64,000 nucleotides of DNA from Angiostrongylus vasorum (taxonomy: Eukaryota > Nematoda > Chromadorea > Rhabditida > Metastrongylidae), in NCBI GenBank assembly GCA_018806985.1, contig JADANN010000345.1, positions 744,001-808,000 of the forward strand, read 5' to 3'. The position numbers and the translations under genes were made by a program. Positions 1 through 9,457 of this stretch are shown here, piece after piece. The notes below the pieces were generated by a model that searched no databases, had not been told where the DNA came from, and was given only the letters and a program-made list of their open reading frames with translations. Numbering within the stretch: the first letter of the stretch is position 1; every line of letters begins with the position of its first letter.

Positions 1-299
1 CAGTCTCAAAGCATGTTAAGCGTTCAATTTGCTCAGTAGATGAAATTGACTGAGGAAACTCTGATCGAGTTTTGATGAAAAACGACCACTCCAATGAATA
101 TGAGGGTTTAGGAGGTTCTGTGAAATAGGCCATTAGAAGTCGAAGAGAAAAATGTTTGATGTTTATATAGGTAATTCTGAGAGAATCCTTAAAATTTCTA
201 TTATTTCCTTAAGACGTACATTATACTTGATAGACTTCAAAATAAGGAAACTAGATACAGGAAGTGTATTTGCACTAAAGTCGTTTTTGTTAACATAAA

Positions 300-745
300 A
301 GCTTTCAGTGATGCTGAGATATTTGCAAAACTCCGGACCGCAGGTGTCGCCGGTGGAGAACGCACGCGCTATTGTCCTTTCCGGAGAGTAACGCGTTCAC
401 CACCACACCACGCGGGTCCTCCGTTTCGCCTGTCTCTCAGCTAGTTCTATCGATCTTTTGCCATCAGCAATCACCCTTTAGCGGGATTGATCTGGGGAGC
501 CCAAATCAGCAACGAAGCCAGTTAAGCTGAGCCTGTAGTTATAATCACAATTTTAACTTATTATTTACTACCTACTCTTTTTAATGGCAGGGGTATATAT
601 TGCGAAAAGGACCCGCATGGTGTGGTGGTGAACGCGTTACTTCCCGGAAGGGACAACAGCGCGTTCGTTCCCCATCGCAAACACCTGCGGCCCGGAGTTT
701 TGCAAATATCTCAGCATCATTGAAGTTTTATTTCGCAATATATAC
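300..745. repeat. Foldback repeat, CTCCGGACCGCAGG family
   Basis: Two inverted arms of roughly 120 bases face each other. The left arm carries GATATTTGCAAAACTCCGG at about 317-335 and the right arm its reverse complement at about 693-713. Both also share the CACCACACCA/TGGTGTGGTG block. The spacer (about 425-600) has no ORF. Single arms or shorter forms recur near 13010, 28600, 41530 and 62170, so this is an interspersed family. No transposase is visible; it is probably non-autonomous. Confidence 0.8.
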
Positions 746-1119
746 CCTGCCGTTAAAAAGAGTAGGCAGTAGATAATAAGTTAAAATAAAAGCTTTCATC
801 TACATCTGTTCACTTGTTTATAAGCCCTCTTCTGTTTAAGTGGTCAAAACTAAACGACTAATTCTAAAATCATTCTAATTCATTGACAAGGTTACATTAG
901 CCTGCTAAAAACTGCTGACCATGGCTGTAGAAGCACTAAGGTAGCGTCAGTCAAGGCACTGTCTGTCAATGGCAGTACAGTTGAGGTTGCTGGTAATTCG
1001 ATTGTGTTCATAGACCCGTATCGAGAGAAATCGAGTTAATGAAATGCCAAACAATGAAAAAACAAGCAGAATATTGTATGAAAACACAATTTCCGGATTC
1101 TTCTCCTTTATCATTGACA

Positions 1120-2620
1120 TTTTGTACAAGTTATTCAATCCTTACTCATGTTACTTACGGGACGTGGATGGCTCGTTTGGAATATCGTTCAAGAAGATTC
1201 GATTCTCTTGGCGTTCACCCCATTGCTCTTTTCGTCCAATTGTAATCTGTTCTTCTTATTATGTGATCAGCCCATCGGTGCTTCGTTATCGATGTGTATT
1301 CTCCTGGACCTCGAAGATGGAGTAGATTTTGAAGATATGACCTGCACATTCCGGCTAGTCGTTGTGAGTGCCGGGTATATTTGAGAAGGAACTGTTCAAG
1401 CGCTCTATGAGTAATGTTCACTAGTACTAACGCAACTGAAGTATCAGCCCGTGTCTCTGCTGCATAACAGGGAACTAGGAGGGCTGTAGAGTTCGAGAGA
1501 TGAACACGGAATTTTGGGTCCATTAATTAGTCGGCGAATTCCTTGGGAGGAGGCCCGATTTCGGCTCGAGCTGGTTTGCTCGTTCTGTCTAATTCCTTCT
1601 TCATGTTGTTCTCCATATTCATTGAATGCTGAAGGTACACGTACGAGCTGGTTTCTGTATGTCAGAGAACCATCCATTTCGACGATTTTTTCTCTTCACC
1701 CTATGGATTTTTCACAGACTTGGTCATCCTCCTCTTTGACCACAGTACAATTTTTGCTCGCTTCGGTGAGTTCATTGAGCATCGCCTCTGCTTCGCTGGC
1801 ACTTTTTGGAAGGGTGACGGTGGCGTCGTAGAAACGAAGCTTTGATAGGAATTTTCCACCAATACATATACGTTTCTCGTCCCAATCGTTGACTTCATTG
1901 TTCGTGGCAGTACGGCACTAAACAACTTTAGTGATGTTGTATAGCCTTGTCTAACCCATTTTCATATGGGGATGGTGATGGGTCAATGGAAAAACTGTAC
2001 ATTTGTGCTGCAATTCCGGTAACAGTCTGCTAGTGCTCGCATATAAGATGGGTCCACTCCTTGCTCGACGAGCGCTGATAGGATTGCATTCGTTTCAACG
2101 CTGTCGAACGCTTTTTGGAGTCGCTAAAGGTTAGGACAGGTGGCAGACGGTACTTCCGACGGGTTTCCATGACTCGTGACACGTTTTGGATGTGGTCCCG
2201 CCAGCAGGATCCCTTTCGGAATCCCGTTCGCTCTAGTGGTTGTGCGAAATCTTATCGTGTGCGATGACCGTACGCGATGTCCTCCATTGGTTTGGGGTTT
2301 TCTCCTTCTGAAGGTAAGATGTCGTGTGGATCGCGAGAAATATGTTTAATTTGTGGCCTCCACCTCGAAAGGAAGTCGAGGATAATATTGTCGGGTTCTG
2401 AAGCTGTGCCTTCCTTCATGCTTTTTATCGCACCTCGATCTTACTTCAGAGAGTGGAATTCCGGCCGGATTTTCTCAAGCCGAGATTTTGAGGTCAGAGG
2501 CGGAAATTATGAAGCGAAAAAGATTGGTTTAGAACTTTTACATTGTCAATTCCACATCATGATGGAATGTGGCGATAGTCCTATCTTCTTTCATTGTTTC
2601 TGATAGCGGATCATTGTAGT
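1120..2620 (-). pseudogene. RTE-type non-LTR retrotransposon reverse transcriptase, decayed copy A
   Basis: Read on the minus strand, segments match the RTE-clade reverse transcriptase in the expected order. A KKAFDSVETNAILSALVEQG-like block lies at about 2055-2120, a palm block at about 1800-1842, and the post-RT region with RWADHI at about 1215-1500. The palm block, which should read FADD, reads RFYDATVTL, so the catalytic aspartate pair is broken. Frames shift repeatedly and no endonuclease part remains. The copy is 5'-truncated and cannot encode an active enzyme. It is more diverged than copy B and seems to be a different RTE lineage. Confidence 0.8.
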
Positions 2621-2690
2621 CACGAAGATCGCGACGGCATTTTTTTTATTAAGAGTCGTTCTTGGAATTACAGTAACTATTCCGCAAATA

Positions 2691-2980
2691 AAGGACGCGT
2701 GTGGCGCAGTGGTCGGAGGCGCCGTGCAACACACACGTGGAATCGATCTTCACGCCCATGGCCCACCAAGCCTTCCATCCCTCCTGGGTCGGCAAATTGG
2801 TACCAGACTTGTCTGGGAGGTTACCAGCGCTGGTTCGATACATCGGTAGGCCACCGCGAGACATCGTAAAGGCCAGATATGCATTCAATCACCTCTGACC
2901 AATGATTAATGAAGTCGAATGCATGGCGCATCTCTAAAAGGGATTGATCAACGCCGAGAGCTTTATCCTTTTTATCCTTT
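2691..2980 (+). mobile_element. SINE-1 (tRNA-derived), full length
   Basis: The head has an A-box-like TGGCGCAGTGGTCGGAGGC and a B-box-like GGAATCGATC, followed by the family body (GGGTCGGCAAATTGG, CATCGGTAGGCCACCGCGAG) and a TTTATCC-rich tail. A perfect 12-base target-site duplication, ATTCCGCAAATA, flanks it at 2679-2690 and 2981-2992. This shows insertion by target-primed reverse transcription. The short ORFs inside are chance frames. Confidence 0.93.
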
Positions 2981-3104
2981 ATTCCGCAAATAGTTACCAC
3001 TCTTTCATATTATCGTGTGTTGCTGCAGTAATTATGTCAGGTATCAGCTGTATCCCCCTGTAGTCCCGTTGATCGTCGAGTGACTCGACCGCGTGCCAGT
3101 AAAT

Positions 3105-6060
3105 CTGACATTTTTTCCCTGTCGCGTGCAATAGTAGCCCAGTGGATTCTGCTCGCTTTAGGGGACTCGTCGAGACCGAGCGTCATATCTTTTTTCTAGG
3201 CTTTTCACGGCTTTTCACGAAGAACTCTGACCATCGAGTCGGTGGTCTTCCTGCAGTTCGTTTGCCATCCCGAGGAATCCAGTCACTAACGGCTCTTGTC
3301 CTTCGGTTGTCATTCATACGCATTACGTCTCCGGTCCACCTTATCTTCGACTCTTTGGCGTACAGAACGGCGTTTTTGATTTTTGATCGTTGACGCAGCT
3401 CGAAGCTTCAGATCCCTTCCCTTACTGTGTGAAACGGGATGCTCCTAGCATCGTCCTTTCCACTGCACTTTCAATAACGCTGAGTGATCTTTCATCCTGC
3501 TTACGCAGCGAGCAGGTTTTTGACACATACGTTAGGGCAGGAAGTACCGTTGAGTCGAAAAGGTGGGCAGGTAGTTGGGTGTTCTTTGTCCTCTTCACTA
3601 CATCCCCAATGCTCTTGAAAGCTCCCCAGGCCTCTCGTTTCCTTCAGCTCAATTCTGGTGCTAAGTCATTCGTCATATTGATTTCCCGACCTAGATAGAC
3701 GTAACTGGAGCATTCGGAGATAATCGTTCTGTTGAGCGTGAATGGATCATACGAAACCAATCCGTTCCTCATGAACATCGCTTTTGTGAGATTTAGTCGA
3801 AGACCAATTTTTCCACAGGCTTTATCAAAGTCGGCAAGCATACGTTCCGCTTAGCTAATGTTTGGTGTTATAAGGACGATGTCATCAGCAAAGCGAAGAT
3901 GGTGTAACTGCTGACTATCGACTTCCACTCCCATTTTATCCCATTCCAATGTTCGCATGACGTTCTGGAGGGAGGCGGTTTTGGCGAGATAGTATCGCCT
4001 TGCCTAACCCCCTTTTTTGACGTAAATGTTAATATCGCTGTAGAATGGTGATATCTTGGTTGTGAAATTTTTTGCACAGCTCATGAAGAATCTTTATATA
4101 CTGAGTAGGGCTCCTTCACTAGCAAGGGCTTCCATGACTGCTTCTATATCAATTGAGTCAAAGGCCTTTTCTAAATCGATGAAAGTGAGATAGAGCGGTC
4201 TCTTGCACTCCCCGATACTTCAATGAATTTTGTTATCGTGTGGATGTGGTCCATCGTACTAAATCATTTTCTAAACCCTGCTTGTTCACATGGCTGTCCT
4301 TCGTCCAGCGTCCTGTCAATCCTGTTTAGGATGACTTGAGTGAAAAGTTTGTAGACGACAGACAGCAAGCAGATGAGGCAGTAGTTTCCGATATCGTGAA
4401 GGTCACCATTCTTGAACATTAGCACAGTCTTGCTGGTCTTACATTGAGTAGGGACCTTGCATTCAGACAGGTAACGTGTGAAGAGCCGAACCAGTGTGTT
4501 TATGAGGACTGGCGGAAGGTTCTTCAGGTGTTCTGGTCTTATCCTGTCCGGACCTAGAGCTGTTCGATTTTTTCACCGACGAAATGGCATGTTGGATTTT
4601 GGAAGGAAGAACCGGTTGTAAAACATATCCACCCTCCGTTATTTCATATGACGGAAGGTGGACGTGACTATCGAAGAGATCTAAATAGTATTCGTGGATG
4701 ATTTTTCTCCGTTGCCTTTCTGGACGCTGTAACTGTTCCGTCTAGGTATGAGTCCAATCATCTCGGTCCTGTAATTGGCGAAGCTTGGGTGGGCTTTGCG
4801 AATGCTTTTCCCAGCCTCTGCAGCTTTGATAATTACTGCTGCTCTTCTCTCTTTAAGATCTTCTTTTATCGCCTGTCTGTATTGTTTTGCAAGTTCGGAC
4901 GTTAGTTCGCGGTTGCCTGCATCTCGTGCGATTCCACGCTGGCCTATTAGCTCGAGTGTTTCTGGAGACGGACGTCTCTTGGTGACTTTCGAACTCTCAG
5001 CTTTCATAGCGCTAACGTGAAGATGTTGAATGAGCCGATCGTATTCTTCGTCGATGTTATCGACAGCGGTATCTTCCCAACAGCCGACTAATATATTGAA
5101 TAAGTCCTAGTTTATGGTAGTTCTGGGACATCGGTTTTTGAATTTAGCGGCTTTCTCTCCTTTCAACGAAAAGTAGAATGTTGCACGAAGGAGGCGATGG
5201 TCTAATCCCATGTAGAATTTTTGGGACAACAGCGACATCGGTTAGGCAAAACCTTCTATTTACTATGATGTGGTCTATTTCATTATTACTCTCCATTGGG
5301 AGACTACCACGTCCAGCGTTTAGGGTGCGGCTTCTGGAAATTGCGAGTTACCATGGATAGTCGTGGTCGTCATGATAAACTCAGACAGCCGCTCACCCTG
5401 TTCGTTCCATTCTAATCCGTGGGTCCCAATGTGACGTTCTTCAGGCGTTCTTTTTGGTCCAATCTTGGCGTTGAAATCTCCAATGATGACCTTGAAGAAA
5501 GTATGGTCTTCTCTGTAGAACTTCTCCAAGTCCATATAGAACGCTTTGACTTCTTCTTCGCCATAGTTTGTTGTCGGCACGTAAACGACGAAGATTGTCA
5601 AAGCCGGAATTGATCCACAGCTTTTTAATCGTAAACATCCGATTCGGATTGTTAGTTGTTCAAATGAATCAATGTTCATGGACAAACTCGTGTTGACGAG
5701 AACGCCGACGCCGCCAACTGCTCTACTGTCGCTTGTTCCGAGGAAAATTCTTCTCCGGTGTCATAGAAAGCGTTTAATGGGTGGTGTCATCTTGTCTTGG
5801 CCAGGCCGATGACGTCGTACCTTATCGTTCTTGCTTGCATGAGCAAGTCTTCTATCGAGGACTCGGATGCAAGTGTGCGTGCATTATAGGTACAGATCGT
5901 CACCTTAGTTCTTTGCAATCCAGGCAGCTTCCATGGGCCCTGAGATTTTAGCAGCCTCTCCGTACCCGTCCTAAACGCTGCCGAATTGGGGGGCTCTTTC
6001 GGGATCAGGTGAATGAGGCCCGTTTCTTTCACTGTTTTTTAGCTTTTCGATACCCACGTA
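3105..6060 (-). pseudogene. RTE-type non-LTR retrotransposon, near full length, inactive (copy B)
   Basis: The minus strand carries the RTE layout in order. An apurinic-type endonuclease start (VTICTYNARTLASES, about 5880) is followed by GDFNAKIG (about 5460-5490). The reverse-transcriptase palm follows, with GVRQGDTISPK (about 4000) and RFADDIVLIT (about 3866-3897). Then come FMRNG and YVYLGREINM, and a C-terminal RAVSDWIPRD / GRPPTRWSEFF block (about 3220-3310). The family makes one polyprotein of endonuclease plus reverse transcriptase. Here at least five frame breaks and several stops interrupt it, so it is dead, although the catalytic FADD and GDFNAKIG boxes survive. Other RTE fragments in the window resemble this copy. 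Confidence 0.92.
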
Positions 6061-7004
6061 TAGCTTGCTGGGTTCTCCCAGAGTGGACATGGAGCCTATT
6101 TGTTGGAGGTGACCCCTAACAGCCTCCCATATACTTCCCTGTCACTTGATTGCAGGCTTTTGGCCGAATTGACCGTAGAGATCAGATGTATTGCTTTTTG
6201 AACAAATTAGACCTTAGGGGATCCTAGTGACTCGTAGAATACAATCTGCATAAACCAGAACGCACCTACACACGTGTGCATGAATACGCCTCGTAAATAC
6301 AGAAAGTATGTAGCAGGTTCTAGTCTTTGGCCAGGTCTTCTTTCATCTCCCTAGTCATATTTTAGCCAGTCCTACGGATTTATAATGAAAAAAAAAGTGA
6401 ATTCTCGAAAAGGATTTGTGAATATGATTGAACCTGGAAGGGTTTTGCGACCAATCGACGAGTTAAATGATAAAAAATGATAATTAGTAAATGGCTTACG
6501 AGAGAGTTTGTAGTTTGCCCAGTTCTTTCACGACCATACGCATTGGTTTCAATATGTGCAGTGCTGTACGTTTCTGATCGCACATCTTAATTCCAATGCG
6601 CTCTCCGATTGCGCTTAACGCGACAACAAGCCGTTCGACGAGTCCGACACGTGAAAGTGGCCGCGGTCGTGAATAAAGGTTGAGAGTTCATACGGTCATG
6701 CGATTAACTGTTCACCAGTAAACATGAGGTATTTTAATCATAGGTTCTTCCCAGTTTTTTGATATTCTACTGTATTTTTGATCAGCCAGATCAGTTCATC
6801 TACACAACGGTCAATGAAAAGGGCATTGCGTGACACAATGCTCGTTCCCTTAGTGTTCAATACACTCACGTGAGATGCACATATCTGTCACGTCACTTTC
6901 CCGTGACATTGAGAGAAAGAGGAATGCGAGAAAAAAAACTATTTAACGAGTTTTTCTTCAATAATCAGACACAAGGTTGTTATTATAGAATTTATTAGGA
7001 TACA

Positions 7005-7045
7005 ACAGCTTACGTTACGGCGGTTTCGCCTTCTTCAGACAGTCC
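7005..7045 (-). ncRNA. Hammerhead-like motif, family 1, opposite arm
   Basis: Inverted partner of the previous motif. It has core CTGAAGA (complement of 7032-7038) and a perfect GGCG(AAAC)CGCC stem II. GTAA stands where GAAA is expected, followed by CGTA. Probably decayed. Confidence 0.45.
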
Positions 7046-7103
7046 TCGCCCATGTATTACTCTGTGCGGCTGCTGTCCGCCAACTTAAATACTTACAACG
7101 AAC

Positions 7104-7146
7104 AAATGGCTCTGAAGAAGGCGAAATCGCCGACACCTCAGCTATT
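7104..7146 (+). ncRNA. Hammerhead-like motif, family 1
   Basis: In order: stem I 5' strand AATGGCT (7105-7111), core CTGAAGA (7112-7118), stem II GGCG(AAAT)CGCC (7120-7131), GACA in the place of GAAA, CCTC, then stem I 3' strand AGCTATT (7140-7146). Stem I can form seven pairs with one G-U. The GAAA and CGUC positions each carry one change, so this copy is probably inactive. Confidence 0.5.
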
Positions 7147-7684
7147 GTATCCTAATAAATTCTATAAGAACAACCTTGTGTCTGCTTATTGAAGAAAAAA
7201 CATCGAATTATCAATCAATGCCGAGGTTAACAGAAAGTCGGTCTTGGGAATATTTAACGAGTATTGATCCTTATACGAATGTATGTATATCTAGGTGACC
7301 TTTAGTCAGTGAGAAAAAATGCCCTATGGCTAATTTCTTTTTAGAGTAGTAAAGATCAGGACACGTGTTATTCACGTGCAACAGCTGCTCAGTGTGATGT
7401 CAGGAATGTTGTTCTTCTATGATTTTATCAACTTTATCGGAACGAAACCAGTTAATTTGTTTCCAGTAAATGCAGAGTTCTCACTAGAATGAGTTGTACA
7501 GGTTTCTTCTTGGTTTTTCATCTACTTTCGTTGAGGCTTGAAGTACAACTTGAAAGCGAACACAAAGTGAAATCTGAAACGAAACGGGCTACACTCTTAA
7601 CGCGTTATGCAGTAATTCGACTGTTTTTTCTTTTGTTATTGATGGATTGTGTTATTGTGTTACCATTATTGTATTCTGGTCAGA

Positions 7685-7840
7685 CTTCGGCCTGGTTCAC
7701 CTTGGGACTCCAGTGAACCACAATGGCTAAACCAGCAAAACTCCGAAGAATGGAAAATATGTTGGGGTCCTCGCAACCAGTGAGGCCGGGCCGTCCAAGT
7801 GTCCAAGTACTATTGTATGATCAGCACAAAAAACTCGTGT
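7685..7840 (-). repeat. Repeat B, end fragment
   Basis: This matches the end of the roughly 380-base repeat seen complete at 14140, in the same orientation: AACCACAATGGCTAAACCAGCAAAACTCCGAAGAA..., then GGGCC and a short tandem tail (GTCCAAGTGTCCAAGTACT). It is truncated. Confidence 0.7.
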
Positions 7841-8415
7841 AATAGTTGAGTTTCCTTGTATAAGAGTAATAAGTAAAGAAGCAAATAATCTCAAAAGTAG
7901 TTTCAGGAGATCTTTCAAAAAATCGTTTTTACGTCAGTGTTGACTGACTTAAAGATTTAAGTCTAATGACGTACTAGGTAGTAACATTGAGGGTGCTCTC
8001 ATGTGAATCTCATCAGTTGTCCTCAATTGCTCATGTGCTTTCTTACACGTGATCTTATGAACAACCCTCTAAAGAAAAAAATCTTTTATTACCTTTAAAA
8101 AATAAGACAGAAAGGCTCCAGTTCTTTCGATGACCTAAGGATTTAAATGAAATGGGCGGGAAAAATATAAATGTTGAACAATAAAAGAGGACAATAAAGT
8201 TTGGAGGTAGAAGATAAGGACGAGATGAAGAAAGAATAAAAAAAGTTAAATAGAAGTGTTTTCTGGTGAGTAAGAAACTCTACTCCAGTGAAAAACGAGC
8301 GAGTTTTGTGATTTCATAAATTAAGAGCGGTCGTTATGTTAAAAATTTCCTGCCAATAAATATTCTAAGCATTTGGGTAGAAGTTAATCTATCTAACCCG
8401 TTAGATTCTTGATAG

Positions 8416-8707
8416 ATAAAAAAAGGATAAAGCTCTCAGTGTTGATCAGTCCTTGAGAGATGCGCTATTCGTTCGATCATTAAGCATTGCTTGGAGGTGA
8501 TTGGATGAATATCTGGCCTTTACAAGGACTCACGTTGACCTATCGATGTATCGAGCCAGTGCTGCTATCCTGTCAGACAAGGTACCAATTTGCCGACTCC
8601 GGCGGGATAGAGGGCTTGGTGAGCCATGGATGAGGAGACCGATTCCACGTGTCTGTTGTAGGGCGCCTCCGACCACTGCACCACACCTGCCCTTGACAGC
8701 TACGTCC
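8416..8707 (-). mobile_element. SINE-1, minus orientation
   Basis: Full-length SINE-1 in reverse. The GGATAAAGC tail is on the left and the A-box head is on the right at about 8660-8695. A 9-base direct repeat TCTTGATAG lies at 8407-8415 and 8708-8716, a likely target-site duplication. Confidence 0.9.
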
Positions 8708-9033
8708 TCTTGATAGTTAGGGATTCCCGTGCTTGAATTCATGTTATTTAATGTTTATTAGATATTGGTAAGTATTAGTGAAAATTCCAACTTAATAGAT
8801 ATCCGATAGGTTTGCAAAAATCATTTAATCAATTAAAAATACGATTTTTTTAAACTAATCATCTCCATAAAACTCTCCACATCAGATTCCGGTCGTTACC
8901 ATTAACAACCGGAAAAAAACAAGTTGCCGTATCAGGCGATGTACTTCTGCATACTTCGGCGGTGATAACAGTTATTGATAAGACAGAAAGATGATAGAAG
9001 AATAGAAGAATCCCTCCCGGTTACTCCTGAGCT

Positions 9034-9041
9034 TGACGTCA
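9034..9041 (+). promoter_or_regulatory. CRE-type palindrome TGACGTCA, distal
   Basis: A perfect 8-base ATF/CREB-type site about 200 bases upstream of the TATA box of the GSKIP-domain gene. A second identical site follows at 9176. Function is inferred from the site and its position only. Confidence 0.5.
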
Positions 9042-9175
9042 TCGGCGCCGATCCTCCCACGTTGATGAACTCTTGCGCGGCCATTTTAGCTTGTCACTTC
9101 CAATATTTTTCACTTAGTTGTGCGTTTTCGTTCTTCCCAACTACTCTCGTCTTTATACGAATTTTATTATGACCA

Positions 9176-9183
9176 TGACGTCA
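9176..9183 (+). promoter_or_regulatory. CRE-type palindrome TGACGTCA, proximal
   Basis: Second perfect CRE-like palindrome, about 50 bases upstream of the TATA-like element. Two such sites 142 bases apart ahead of one gene suggest bZIP (ATF/CREB/XBP1-class) control. This is not demonstrated. Confidence 0.5.
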
Positions 9184-9230
9184 TCGGGTATATTTTTGTG
9201 ATCTGAATATGCTCCGCCCATCGTTGACGG

Positions 9231-9240
9231 CTATATAAGG
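9231..9240 (+). promoter_or_regulatory. TATA box CTATATAAGG
   Basis: A consensus-like TATA element 114 bases before the first ATG of the GSKIP-domain gene. The CTTGTAGCGACTTTAC stretch near 9270 would hold the start of transcription. A TTTTGCAG at 9315-9322 just before the ATG could instead be a trans-splice (spliced-leader) acceptor, which is common in nematodes. Confidence 0.5.
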
Positions 9241-9344
9241 ACGTGTTGTACAGTCACCAGTTCCAGTTCGTCTTGTAGCGACTTTACTATCACTCTATTC
9301 ATTTTCATCTTGATTTTGCAGATATCATTTTCTGTTTCAACGTC

Positions 9345-9457
9345 ATGACATCCGAAATACGTAAATCATCATCATTGGTACCTATCGCTGACGGCACAAC
9401 GCACAAAATTGACTCGATTTCTAGTGTTCGTTGCAATACCGTCGGTTCACCGCTTAG
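9345..9457 (+). CDS. GSKIP-domain gene, exon 1
   Basis: Start codon to donor CTTAG|GTAACT, 113 bases, ending in phase 2. It encodes MTSEIRKSSSLVPIADG and onward, a polar Ser-rich stretch. This ATG is the first one after the TATA region. Confidence 0.65.

Larger units (their letters stand above)
6955..7260. mobile_element. PLE-derived foldback with two hammerhead-like ends
   Basis: An almost perfect palindrome: the arm at 6957-7045 is repeated in inverse at 7108-7199 (ACACAAGGTTGTTATTATAG against CTATAAGAACAACCTTGTGT), with a roughly 60-base loop. The sequence outside the right arm (CAATGCCGAGGTTAACAGAA...) matches the 3' end of PLE fragments elsewhere in the window. No ORF is present. Each arm has a CUGAAGA plus GGCG/CGCC hairpin motif, listed separately. 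Confidence 0.8.

Noticed and set aside
5419..5613. Plus-strand ORFs across 3-6 kb
   Set aside because: Antisense shadows of the minus-strand RTE copy.
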